From Zygnema cylindricum (Eukaryota > Streptophyta > Zygnematophyceae > Zygnematales > Zygnemataceae): a stretch of 64,000 nucleotides of DNA. Positions within the stretch are counted from its first letter, which is position 1. Each line of letters starts with the position of its first letter. The stretch lies in the NCBI GenBank assembly GCA_037447655.1, contig JBBHKE010003490.1:212504-276503 (forward strand), in the 5' to 3' direction. The notes under the pieces were generated by a model. That model saw nothing but the letters and a program-made list of their open reading frames with translations. It searched no databases and was not told the DNA's origin. Made by a program: the position numbers and the translations under genes. Shown here in pieces: positions 1 to 10,055 of the stretch.

Positions 1-447
1 CTTAACAGAAAATGGACACAGAAATCTTAACAATATGTCTTCTTCAACTTTAATTGAGCTCAATAATAATTATATTGCACTTTGAATATTGAATGCTTGG
101 CAATTTGCATTTAAGAGATTTCAAGTTTGTTTTGCTTTGTTTACAAAGTCCAATTTGGAAGCTTTTTGCTGGTAGACAGCATATTATAATTGTTAGACTA
201 GCTCATTTGTCATTTCCCCCGGTTAAACTTTGGTCAGTGTGCGAATATAAAGTTATTCCAATCAGTTTGTACCCTTAATTTGGTTGACAGGGCTGGTTGT
301 TACAGTACTACATATTCAAGCCGAACGAAGAACTCTCCAGTTAGTTCGTTACGGTGTATTTTTGCCTTGAAAGGCATGTTTTCAGAGCAAACATCTGAGA
401 TACTTGTATGGGTTTCACACTAGCGTCTTTTTTTAATGCGTGTGCAA
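1..447. other. No gene seen
   Basis: AT-rich sequence with no supported coding region. A 61-codon open frame at 93-278 has no recognisable motif and looks like chance. The sequence becomes recognisable repeat only from 448. Confidence 0.5.
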
Positions 448-914
448 TACACCATGGATTTGTATTAGTGTAAGGAAAAGAATAGTATTATGAATGCTAT
501 TTTGGGTTCAAATACTTACACTTAACAACATGTTAATGTGACTTAACGAACATAATGCTAATTTTTCATATATTCCCATTGTGTGGCCGTCATGGTCTAT
601 GTTCACATAGTCGAATTTGAACAAGTGAGAGCAAGTTCGAATCATTTTCCCTCGTTAGTATAATTGTGGATAAACTCCGAGTGCACTCTCTTGTGTCACC
701 GTCGTTTTATGAGATTATTTTTATACTTACGGCCAAAGTAATGATATTTTTAGGACAAACTTTCACATTTCGTACATTACACTATTTAAATACCTCATGA
801 ATTAGTGTGAATGGCACTGATTCAACCGTACCTTTATTAGCTTAAGAAAAAGTTAATAATACAAATTATATTTTATGTTCAAGGGCCGTTAATTAAATGC
901 GATGATATACTGTA
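448..914. repeat. TA-flanked miniature inverted-repeat element, subfamily A4
   Basis: The left end TACACC at 448 and the degenerate right end CTGTA at 914 match the termini of a better-preserved copy at 32923-33453. Both copies share internal blocks: a stretch around a Tattatg-ggttcaaa motif, a Catattcccat stretch, and an accumulation of 'gtgagagcaag' followed by 'ttttccctcg'. Termini here are decayed, so this is an old copy. No coding capacity. Confidence 0.55.
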
Positions 915-919
915 GTTAA

Positions 920-1378
920 TAGTCTTGCGTAGTGGCAAAAAACTTATTGCGACAAAACCGACACTGATAGCTATCGGCTATCGAACGGTGAGCGGTCGCG
1001 ATGTATCGCTCAAAAACCAACAAATTCCTTATTTTCGATAAGTGAAAAGACATATATTACTCTTTATAATAGTACTTATAATACATTATATTATATTCTT
1101 GACTGTATAGAGTGTGGCATGGTACGTATACAATCTTTTTCGTACTCTGTATTACATGACTTCAATACGGACAGCTATCCGTATAGATGTACGGAAAAAA
1201 CCGTACATTTATGACCGAAAGTTTTTGGTACATATGTTATTGCGATAGAAAGCCGATGTTATTGTTTTTTTATCGCGATAACACTGGTACCAATATATTG
1301 AGCCGATATATCGGTTATCGGTAAGGCAAAAAAAATGATGTATCGGTTATCGACAAAAACCTACCGATACACAACACT
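920..1378. repeat. Family C element rich in cgatat/atatcg words
   Basis: The block is dense in short self-complementary words (atatcg, cgataa, tatcg). Its right end reads GATACACAACACT, the reverse complement of the AGTGTTGTGTATC end found near 29369 and 33535. The left end is weak. Related copies lie at about 2990-3415, 28504-29273, 29369-29713 and 33530-33945. Superfamily is not assigned; no open frame of note. Confidence 0.4.
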
Positions 1379-1472
1379 AATAATTAACATTAATGACGAT
1401 TCAAGGTTTAATCCACTCACATTACAGCTTCCGTTTATGCGGTTGACTGCTTCGACACAATTGAAAGTACAA

Positions 1473-1520
1473 TACACCGCTTGTCGTTATTAGCATTAAG
1501 GATTTATTAGTTTCAAAACA
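1473..1520. repeat. Fragment of a family A terminus
   Basis: TACACCGC followed by a cgttattagcattaag stretch matches the left terminus of the TA-flanked family A elements. No matching right end was found before the LTR at 1570, so this is a broken copy. Confidence 0.35.
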
Positions 1521-1569
1521 AAATTAGAGTAGTTTGGTGCAAGGCTACGTGGTAGTTTTTAGTAGTATA

Positions 1570-2131
1570 TGTTAAAACCAAGATCGTTGCACCCAAACTA
1601 ACCGGACAGAAATATATGCACAGCGGAAGTCTTTATATAAAATCACCATAGACAAAATTCCGGCCAAATATATCTTTATTTAGCCGAAGCTTTTCTTAAT
1701 ACAAAACTCTTACTTTTCCTCTCACCCTTCTTACTCACTCGCATCTTCTCACTCACTCACTTACTCTCACTTCAGATTAATTTACTCACAGTAAGACTCC
1801 TACTTAAATAGGAATACAAAGAAGACTTACTCTGCACGACTTCACTCGACTTTCTCCTCACATCACTGACTTACTACACGAAAACTCACTCACACTCGCT
1901 CACACTCACTAGAACTTTCAGCGCCGAAATAGAAGTGACGCGGAACTTCAACCGTGCGCTGGACCAAACATATAGTACAAAGGTCCTACGCACTAAATGA
2001 ACCAACACCGTACCAAACGAAACAAAACGTACTGACAACTTTAACTGCCGACGCGAACATAACGCCAACTGAAACCAAATCCAAACTAAGTGAATTCGGC
2101 CGATACGCCGATTCACCCAATATACCTAACA
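1570..2131. mobile_element. Probable solo LTR, split from its right target duplication by a hAT insertion
   Basis: The segment starts TGTTA and ends TAACA, giving the perfect short inverted ends typical of LTRs. Five bases to the left read gtata. If the 808-bp hAT element (2133-2940) and its duplicated target are removed, the five bases after the LTR read gtatt, a 4-of-5 match to a 5-bp target duplication. No internal retroelement region abuts it, so a solo LTR is the simplest reading. Orientation is unknown, and the termini could match by chance. Confidence 0.45.
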
Positions 2132-2132
2132 G

Positions 2133-2940
2133 CAGAGGTCGCAAACGGTCAACCGAAACCGTGACCGACCGTTAACCGACCGCCCGCGCCGGATCCGGAA
2201 CGGATTCGGTCGCCAAATTTTGGGGGTCAGGCGGTTACAGTCGGTTGACTCACCAGGAAAAGAAAAACGGTCAGTTACGGTCGGTCAAACAAAAAACAAA
2301 AAAAAATGAAAATTTTGTACTTTTTTTTTCCAACATTATTGTTCTTTGTACTTTTGGTATCGTGGAAGTACGTGGCATCATGATTAGCGTCGCAAATCTG
2401 ACACGGTACTGTAGTAAGCTATTTATTTCGCAAATCAAAGGGAACGCGGAAAAGCGTCGCAAATCTGACACGATAGTACACTATTCATTTCGAAAATCTT
2501 AGGGAAGGCGACAAAGCGTCTCAAATCTGACACGGTAGTACAATATTCATTTCGCAAATCTTAGGCAACGCGACAAAGCGTCGCAAATCTGACACAGAAG
2601 TACACTATTCATTTCGAAAATCTTAGGGAACGCGACAAAGCGTCGCAAATCTGACACGGTAGTAACACTATTCATTTCGCAAATCTTAAGGAACGCGACA
2701 AATCGTAATTATTGGCTTATTCCGTCTACATTGATTAATTTTGTACTTTTTCGTTTACGGGCGGGCACGGTTAGTCGCGAAAAATCAAGATTCGGTTTTT
2801 TTTTTTCGTAAAGGACGGTCGGTTAACGGTTAACAATTTTGGAGCGTGACAAAACTCGGTTGGGCGTCAGTTACTCAGATTTTGAAAAAAAAAAAACGGT
2901 CGGTTTCGGGTATGATTTTTTTTGACTTTTGCGACCTCTG
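2133..2940. mobile_element. Non-autonomous hAT element, 808 bp
   Basis: The two ends are perfect 13-bp inverted repeats, CAGAGGTCGCAAA, in the CAG(A/G)G form usual for hAT transposons. Flanking 8-bp sequences cctaacag (2125-2132) and cctaatag (2941-2948) match at 7 of 8 positions, as expected for a hAT target duplication. The interior has no transposase. It contains a five-unit array of about 62 bp and subterminal copies of a cggtcggt/ggttaac motif. Both terminal regions match the ends of the much larger element at 4607-21374. Confidence 0.8.
2389..2706. repeat. Tandem array, five units of about 62-67 bp
   Basis: Units begin at the word gtcgcaaat (or gtctcaaat) at 2389, 2456, 2518, 2580 and 2642. 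Each holds 'ctgacac', a 'tattcatttcg' block and 'gcgacaaagc'. The larger relative starting at 4607 carries only one such unit near 4850, so the array expanded within the small element. It might bind transposase, but nothing in the sequence proves it. Confidence 0.8.
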
Positions 2941-2989
2941 CCTAATAGTATTGTGTACCTTGTAATAATTTATTGCAATAAATTCAATA

Positions 2990-3528
2990 TTTGATAAATC
3001 GATTATCGACTAGTCAAAGGGGTCGACATATCGCTTTGGGGTCACCAAAACCATCACGATATCTTTGATAAGCGGTGGTTGTCCGTACAGATTTAGTACG
3101 GTAAAATGTACATTAAATAGCACGAGAGATCGTACAGTGAATTGTTCGAAAGATACGCCCCACCCCCACCCCCCCCCCCCCACTAAGCGCGCATTACGGG
3201 TGGTGGGGGGGAGGGGGAGTGGTTTTTTTCTTTTTTTTGACCGAGCGTCACTGCGATATATTGCGACTAAAATTTATCGCGATACCTGCCGATATATCGC
3301 ACAAATATCGCGATATTGAACTCCTCGATATATATTGAAGTGTTTTATTGATTACCAGGTACCTAATATTAGGTACATATCAAACATCGGTAAGGGGCTT
3401 CGAGACACAACACTAGTTTGTAGTCCACGACCTTAAATAGTGATGCTAACAAACTATTTTGTGATTTTCGGCCAAAAGAGTTGCTACCAAACTAGTGTTA
3501 TTAACTCTGATAACGATGGGTCGTGTAA
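2990..3528. repeat. Family C copy next to a truncated family A3 element
   Basis: Positions 2990 to about 3415 have the iterated cgatat/atatcg words of family C and end GACACAACACTAG. Positions 3417-3528 match the right half of the 203-bp A3 miniature element, including 'tccacgaccttaaatagtg' and a GATGGGTCGTGTA end. An embedded C-run/G-run inverted repeat at 3158-3222 is listed separately. Confidence 0.4.
3158..3222. repeat. C-run/G-run imperfect palindrome
   Basis: A cytosine-rich arm (3158-3183) is followed after about 14 bases by a guanine-rich arm (3198-3222) that can pair with it. The strand can form a long hairpin. The two arms could also form i-motif and G-quadruplex structures. Confidence 0.6.
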
Positions 3529-4598
3529 TAAAGTTTTTATAAGGGGGTAAAATTATCGCAATAAAACCGATGCCGATAGTTATTGGTTATCGCATGGAGA
3601 TCGGTCCCAATATATTGTTTTGAGACCAACAAATTCCTTTGATAAATGGAAAAAAATGTAGTACGCTACATATTATATAAAAGTACTTTATAATGGTATT
3701 ATTATAATTTTCACTGTATATAGCGTGCATGCCACGTATGACAATTTTTTTCATAACGGACTAATGGGAGTTTAACGTGCTAACGGAAGTTCAGGGCAAC
3801 AGAATAAATCGTACAACTACACGGTATGAATCTTACAGTTATCGAAGCGGTGTTATCTTTTTACAAATTATAGACCTTTAGTCGTCCGTTTGAAAACCTT
3901 TAATAGGTCGACTTTCTTTTCGTTTGCACCCCTAAACGGCGTGTTCCCCCGGCCGACGTCACCGAACGGTTGGCTTTGTCCCTCGGCCCAGGTCAGCAAA
4001 CGGGCAACTTTGTCTCACTCCTAACGTCAGCAAACAGGTAACTTTCAAAGTACTCCCTCGGCAAGCGTTCATGACCGTCAGATCTTAGTTGCTCGATCCT
4101 GTCAATGAATAAAGATGAAAGCCGCCACGAGCACTAAAGAGTCTTCAGCCGTCAATCATTTGTTCGTGACCATCCGATTATATGATGCTCGCAGTTCAAA
4201 AGTTAGTCGTCCTTTTCAACAAGTACGATTTCATGTCATAAATTATTTCCTCGATTTTCCGTCAATCGTTGAGTTGATTTGGGTCGCGTCTACAAAAACC
4301 TGTACGGACAACTTGAATAGTACAATAATACTAAGACGTTTTGATAAACAGGACACGGTCCACGCGCGTGGAACTTGCATAATGAACGGGCATGAAACAG
4401 GCATGATAAAACAGGACACGGTCCATGCCCCGTGTAACGGGCGTTGATTTACTAGTCACGGTAAAAAACCTATAAATTTTGGCTTTTTATGTTGAAAACA
4501 CTGTTACCGATATATCATGCCAATATATCGATTATAGGTTGGCCAAAAAATATCGGTTTTGGAAAATGGATACCGATACAAACTTTATTAAAGTTGAA
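3529..4598. other. Repeat relics, no gene
   Basis: Fragments with family C words lie at about 3541-3720 and 4490-4580. The region 3880-4100 holds three loose copies of a 'gtcagcaaac(a/g)ggcaacttt' phrase. Positions 4330-4440 contain a short direct repeat around 'aaacaggacacggtcca'. A 110-codon open frame at 4115-4447 has no recognisable domain and spans that repeat, so it is not called as a gene. Confidence 0.4.
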
Positions 4599-4859
4599 GT
4601 GCAAGGCAGAGGTCGCAAACGGTCAACCGAAACTGTGACCGACCACCCGCGCCGGATCCGGAACGCATTCGGTTGCCAAATTTTGGGGGACACGCGGTCG
4701 CGGTCGGTTGATTCACCAAAAAAAAAAAAAAGTCGGTTACGGTCGGTTAAGCAAAAAACGAAAAATAATGCAAATTTTGTACTTTTTTCCAATATGATTG
4801 TACTTTGTAATTTTGGTATCGTGGAATTACGTGACATCATGATTAACGTCGCAAATTAG

Positions 4860-5530
4860 ACACGCTGCTGACACAATTCATTTCGCGAATCTTACTAAAA
4901 GTTAAGGACAACAAATCATAATCTATTGTAAAGTATTAATTATGTACTTTTTACGGTGTTTCCAAAAATATGTCAAATTATAATGTCAATATCACGTGAC
5001 ATATCGTAAATATGTGTTTCTTCATATATCGTACATTATTGCAAAGTGCTAATTATGCGTTTTATACCGTGTTTCCACAAATATATCATATTATTATGTC
5101 AATGTCATTCGTCCTGTATTAATTATTAGTTAATAAATCAGCGGAAATCAAATTATTACGTCAATTTCCAACGACAAATCCTAATTATTAGCTTATTCAC
5201 ATGTTTTAAACAATAAGGGTGCGGCCCTATGTGCCTGTAACTTAGCTAATTTACTTTGTATTTTAGCGCGGATCGGGCGGACCCGGATTTCATGTGTCTC
5301 TATGTGTTTACTTGAATTTGTTACTGACGATTTCATACGTGGACAATACCCGTGATGGCTGTCACCGTGTACAATTTGTCTTTGCCGCACCGTATTTTTT
5401 TGAATTTTTTTGAAGTGTTGCAAGACACATCGTAATTTTTGAAACGATTTTCGTATCTCGCATGTGTTTGCGTGACATCGTAGACGTGTAGCCTTGCAAC
5501 CGTGGCTGTACGACATACCTTTGCGTAAAC
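4860..5530. other. No gene seen inside the left part of the hAT element
   Basis: AT-rich sequence with loose repeats of phrases such as 'gtgtttccaaaaatatgtca' (near 4970 and 5070) and 'tcctaattattagc'. A 115-codon minus-strand frame at 5193-5540 has no domain signature and ends in the start of a broken Gag reading frame. Confidence 0.4.
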
Positions 5531-6806
5531 TGTTGTCCATAGCCTATTTCAGCCATGGATTACTCACGGAAGACACCCACAGACTACCCCAAAACAGCTG
5601 TGTTTCAGACAGCACGGATTACTCCACAGTAAACAAAATCACCTCAAACTGCAGAAATATGCAGTATACCATAGAAAATATAAACTCCCAAAGTTACAGC
5701 CAAATCCACCAAGGAATATAGAAGATACAAGCTCCAGAGTTTCCCAAAAACAGCTGACAGCTTCTCAAAATAACCAAGTAGACTTCCCACAGAAATCTAC
5801 AGAATTGACAAAACAGAATGAAACTCTACACACATATAGTTTGTAGGTCAAAGAATATCTCTACAAAGTTTCATACAAAACCATCAATCAGGGTGATCAC
5901 ACCATTAGGTCAAAGTTGCAGAAAAAAAACAGTCTGCCATGGCTTTGATAAACTTAACTGTGATACTAAAATAAACTAAGTCCTACAAGTTTATACTCAG
6001 GTTACCTACTAAATGTACGGAGGCATACCAGCCGTACGTAATCTACCATCTACTTAAATTAATGTGAGTATACCTGAATAATTCAAGGTATGTCAGAATA
6101 AATAAATCTACACTATTAACTAATACACAAAAAGACAAACCACTGTTGTTACAAATATTTACAAAGTACACACAATCTCAAAAAATCGTATGCTGAGTCA
6201 CTCAACGAAACTCCTCGAATTTCGTCAAGCAATCCGGGACGTCCAAAATGTACATCTTGTGATTTGACGCGATTTCGCGTCCCCACTCCATGAAAAATTA
6301 CGGCTGCCTTTGTCCGCCGTCCGTAGCTTTTATTCGGCACCCTTGATGTCATGTCACGTGGTCCCAAAGTCCACTTGACGAAACGACGTCAAACCATCCA
6401 AATTTGTCCGTACCTCAATTTCTTACTTCGCCATAAATACTGCCAAATTTAAAGTACACCTGTCAAATAAGATTCTTTGTACCGTCGAGTCCTTTTCCAT
6501 AAATGCCACCGTCGCATTATGTTTCGTACGTGCGACGTACCATTTCAACCTCTTCGATTATCTTACGTCGGATCGCTTCGCGATCCGCCGTCCATTTCTC
6601 CAACGCATTCCATAAATTACGTGCGTTGTCCCGCGTCACTCAAATTATTACTTCGTACGTCGAACTTCGATTAATTTCACTTCTCCCCCAACCCGAAAAT
6701 CCATTCGTACAACCACATTAAATTCATTTAATAAATTACGCACGAAACGTCGCGTGCGCACAAAGTGTGTCGTACGCACGAAACTAACATTTCAAAAACA
6801 ACACTC
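5531..6806 (-). mobile_element. Copia LTR, leader and first codons of gag (minus strand), truncated
   Basis: Read on the minus strand, a G-rich tract (about 6808-6815, a plausible polypurine tract) is followed by TGTTG, which would open an LTR at about 6806. It runs down into a leader nearly identical to 14277-14740, ending at the start of gag at about 5556 with the residues MAEIGYGQQ. The reading frame then leaves Gag. A diverged second copy with the same order is at 11318-12323. The LTR/leader border is not certain; a TAGTATCACAG stretch near 5960 resembles a decayed initiator-methionine primer site. Confidence 0.55.
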
Positions 6807-6902
6807 CCCCGAAATTTTAGTTTCGTGCACCCGGAATAAAATATGCAGCGTGTAATTGTACCTTTTTGTACCTCCAAATTTACTCCCCTTCTCCTTTCGT
6901 TC

Positions 6903-6990
6903 AAACGTCACCACTGTTTCCACTGACGTCACCACTTCTTCCGCTGACGTCACCACTGCTTCCGCTGACGTCACCACTGCTCCAGCTGTC
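6903..6990. repeat. 21-bp tandem array with TGACGTCA palindromes
   Basis: Four units repeat every 21 bp. Three carry the perfect palindrome TGACGTCA at 6924-6931, 6945-6952 and 6966-6973; the first unit has the variant AAACGTCA at 6903-6910. TGACGTCA is a classical bZIP binding sequence, and a 21-bp period places the sites on the same face of the helix. The array lies just upstream (minus-strand sense) of the G-rich tract and LTR of a Copia relic. On the minus strand it also reads as an in-frame seven-residue VVTSAEA-type repeat, so a coding origin is possible. Confidence 0.7.
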
Positions 6991-7207
6991 TCCTGCCATA
7001 TCTTCTAAAATCCGTCCTTCCAAAACACACCATTGCTTTCACTACCTCTTTATTGGTCTTCAAAAGTAAAACTTTCCTTCTCAAACAATTTAAAAAAAAA
7101 AAAAAAAATCAAAGTGCTAAATCCGAAATTCCTGAAAAGATTATTGAATGTCAAAGATCATTACCTCCCTAAAATTATTTTTCACGATGCTTTCTTTTGA
7201 CCACTTT

Positions 7208-7723
7208 CTACACATGTTTCCTTCTACGGTTCATCCTTTGACTTCTATTTCTTTTCTTTGTTTTCTTCATAAATTTTGGTATTTCCATAATTTTTGAACT
7301 TTTGTTTTCTTTTCCAATATTATAGACTTCCTCTCTTACTCCAATTTTTTGAACATTTTCCCTCTCTCCTTCTCTAAGTGTATTAATCTCCTCATGCAAA
7401 TTATTTTCAGTTTCCACCTTCAAATCACCTTCACTTCCTTCTACTATTCTCACTTCAATAACCTCTTCCTCTTGTAATTCCTTATCACTCACCAATTTAT
7501 CACAAGATAGACTCACAAACACCGAGTCTTTTTCACTCTCTTCTTTCTCCACACTATCTTCGGTGACCACACTATTTTCAATTCCTTCCACTTCCACTTT
7601 TGCGTGCCCTTTACTTCCTTCATCTCCTCCTATTTCAGTAACCCCTTTCTTTGTGTCACTCACCACTCTATCACTGGAAACATTGACACTAACTGAATGT
7701 TTTTCTGTTACCTTTTTCTCCAC
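7208..7723 (-). CDS. Acidic 171-codon ORF of unknown origin inside a Copia relic
   Basis: I do not recognise this protein. It begins with a TTG or slightly downstream and overlaps the end of the Copia frame at 7708 in another register. It is rich in Glu, Lys and Val and has two internally related modules of about 55-60 residues, each with an S-V-x-V-S-S/C-D-x-V/L-V-S-D core followed by an E-x-E-G-S-x-G-x-x-K-V-E stretch. The C-terminus is basic (KKTKKRNR). It sits where Copia integrase and reverse transcriptase should follow, so it may be a captured host-gene fragment or a remnant of an unusual element-encoded protein. Expression is unknown. Confidence 0.3.
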   Translation of the reverse strand: MEKKVTEKHSVSVNVSSDRVVSDTKKGVTEIGGDEGSKGHAKVEVEGIENSVVTEDSVEKEESEKDSVFVSLSCDKLVSDKELQEEEVIEVRIVEGSEGDLKVETENNLHEEINTLREGERENVQKIGVREEVYNIGKENKSSKIMEIPKFMKKTKKRNRSQRMNRRRKHV

Positions 7724-9387
7724 TCCATTTTCGGTGACAATAAATTTTCCCCTTTCTTTCTCTTTCGAACCTTCGCCGGACCAAAGACATCCGAATGAAT
7801 TTGTTGTAAAAGTTTCGTTGACCGATGCTCAAACTCCTTAGGAAATGGCAATCTGTGGATTTTGCCTAAAGCGCAACCATCGCAAGTTTTGACCGGCCCA
7901 TCTGTGATTGATACACCCTCTATTTTTCTATCAATGACCATTTTCCTCAAACTATCATAATTAACATGGCCTAATCTTTTATGCCACAACTCATCTGAGT
8001 GCAAAACACCGGAGTACAAAACATCATTCTCCTTTGTATTAGCCATATCCATGCGATACATCTTCCTACTATCTCTAGTACCTGTAACCACAACCTTGCC
8101 ATTTTTGCTAACAACTTGCCGACCATTTTTCAAATTAACCTCAAAGCCTTTGCTCTCTACCAACGACGTAGAAAACAGATTTTTCTTAAAGTCAAGCACA
8201 AATAAGACATTGTGAAGAGTCCTTTCAATTGCTTTTCCTTCTACATCAACTAGTAAGGACACATCACCCACAGCACGAGTTTGGACACTCATTCCACAAG
8301 CATAATAAATATTTTTCTCCGACGTTGCTTTCAGATTTTTGAAGATGGCCTTGTTCCAACACATGTGGGCTGACGTTCGTGTATCCATTATCCATCTGGG
8401 GTCCTTCGTGCCCTCCATTGCAGCCGCCATAACGAAGAGATCCGTATCGTCCTCCGTAGAAACCGTCAAAGTCTCGTCTTGGAGAGACGAAGAAGCCGAA
8501 AATAGTGCATTTCCACGAGGTGTAGTCCATGTGAAGCCTTTGTAAAACTGGCTTTGTTGCCATCCCGGCCAGTATAAACCTGTATCGCTAGCTTTTTTAA
8601 GCTTAGGACAAAATTTGTATCCATGACCTCTCTCACTACAATAAAAGCATGCATTGTTTGATTGTCTATTTCCACCTTGATTAAAATGTCTGAACTGATT
8701 ATACTCATTTCTTTGCTGATTAAACTGTCCTTTTCTCTCAAAGTCTGAATTAAAAGCCTCTACTTCCTCAACTTTGAGAATATTAGATGTAGCTTCCTCC
8801 TCTAGTAAAATATTGATGGCTAACTGTAAAGTCCAGCTAGCTTTATCTTTTTGTTTGAGCATATAAGATGTTGCTTTCATACTACAAGGGAGACCCCTCA
8901 TGAGCAATGCCGCCTGTTGAAAAGGAGGAAAAACCCCACCTGCACAAGCATTTGCATCTACAAGGATACGAAATTTGTTAGAATATTCAGCCATTGTACC
9001 GCTAGTGTACTTATAGTCCCAAATTTTTCAAGCCAATAAAAGCTCTTCCTGGACATTGGCCTTTTCATAATCACTTTTAAGAGATTTCCAAATATCATTT
9101 GTTTTTTTCATCTTTATCCGAGATATAGCTAAGTCCTCAGATATACAAAATTTCAGAATAGAACGAGCTTGCGTATTTTTCTTTGACCATGACGGATCAG
9201 ATTCATCCAGCGAACCATCCAATATATCCAAAAGATTGAAATTTTCAAAATGTGTTTCCACCATATCCGCCCAATAAACATACTTATCCCCGGAAAAGAT
9301 AGGAATCCTTGATGACAAGCCCATAACCTGTTGATCTACAACCACCGGTGCAGGTGGAGGAGCAGCAGTAGTAGTAAAAGTAGACAT
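7708..9387 (-). pseudogene. Copia Gag-protease-partial integrase, broken
   Basis: The reading frame starts at 9387 (MSTFTTTAAPP) and matches Copia polyprotein order: Gag with the QQVMGLSSRIPIF-G motif and a conserved WxxM segment; a CX2CX4HX4C zinc knuckle (CFYCSERGHGYKFC); a protease motif degenerated from D-S/T-G to DTR; a GAG-pre-integrase LWHKRLGH motif; and the CDGCALGK then HSDVFGP start of integrase. One in-frame TGA at 9028-9030 interrupts the frame, and the homologous position in the copy near 15240 is a sense codon. After HSDVFGP the protein leaves Copia and stops, so most of integrase and all reverse transcriptase are missing. The changed protease motif also argues against activity. 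Confidence 0.85.
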
Positions 9388-9892
9388 GATACACTCTCAG
9401 AAGCTATCAAGAATCCTACCAAACAGCTCTTCTTAAGTGCTCACCAATTCTTATATAAGCATCCAAACCTCACAAAACTCAATCAAAATATAGAGTAGCA
9501 TAAACACTGATAACTCCCAAAGTAATAGTACAATTGACCTGACAACACTCAAGATATAATACTCAGAAGTTTCCAGAAAATTGTTTGCAGATTTACTACT
9601 AGGAAGTCTGGATACATTATATGTTATGAGTCCTAAGTCTTATACTTGTGTTGAACTGGCAACAGCAATGTACTTGAGAGGTTCATCAAACCACTAAGCT
9701 ACCACTAATCTGTCAAGCTACCATTGAGCTATCACTAAGCTACCACTGAGCTATCACTAAGCTAACTATAATCGTATCTATCGCAGTTGCTCTATCTTGT
9801 ACAGAATCACATTAAGAATATTAGACGTTGCGTTGTCCGTATGGACCATATCAAATATAATCGTGGTTGCCTTGTCCTGTCTGTGTTGCAAC
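9388..9892 (-). other. Leader of the Copia relic, no gene
   Basis: Non-coding sequence just 5' (minus sense) of the gag start. Positions 9690-9770 hold a short tandem run of the phrase 'ctaccactaagct/ctatcactaagct'. No primer-binding site was recognised with confidence. Confidence 0.4.
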
Positions 9893-10030
9893 TTCGCTGT
9901 TGCGCTGCTCTGCTATATAGCAGCTGCTCTGCTGTATAGAAGCTGCGCTGCTTTGTTGTATAGCAGCTGGGCTGCTCCGTTTGTATAGCAGCTGTGCTGC
10001 TTTGTCTGTAAAACAGCTGCGCTGCTCTGA
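9893..10030. repeat. Minisatellite with CAGCTG cores
   Basis: About five units of roughly 27-30 bp repeat a 'tatagcagctg-gctgct' theme. Each holds the palindrome CAGCTG or a one-base variant. The tract lies immediately left of the LTR-like repeat at 10056-11112. Each strand can fold on itself through gcagc/gctgc pairing. Confidence 0.7.
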
Positions 10031-10055
10031 GACTGAAAGCTTTCCAAAAAGACAA

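Noticed and set aside
605-660. tRNA-like B-box (gagcaagttcgaatca)
   Set aside because: The same place in the related element at 32923-33453 is not conserved, and no A-box lies upstream.
2389-2706. CRISPR-like array
   Set aside because: Units are contiguous near-identical 62-67-bp repeats without unique spacers and lie in a hAT element of a nuclear genome.
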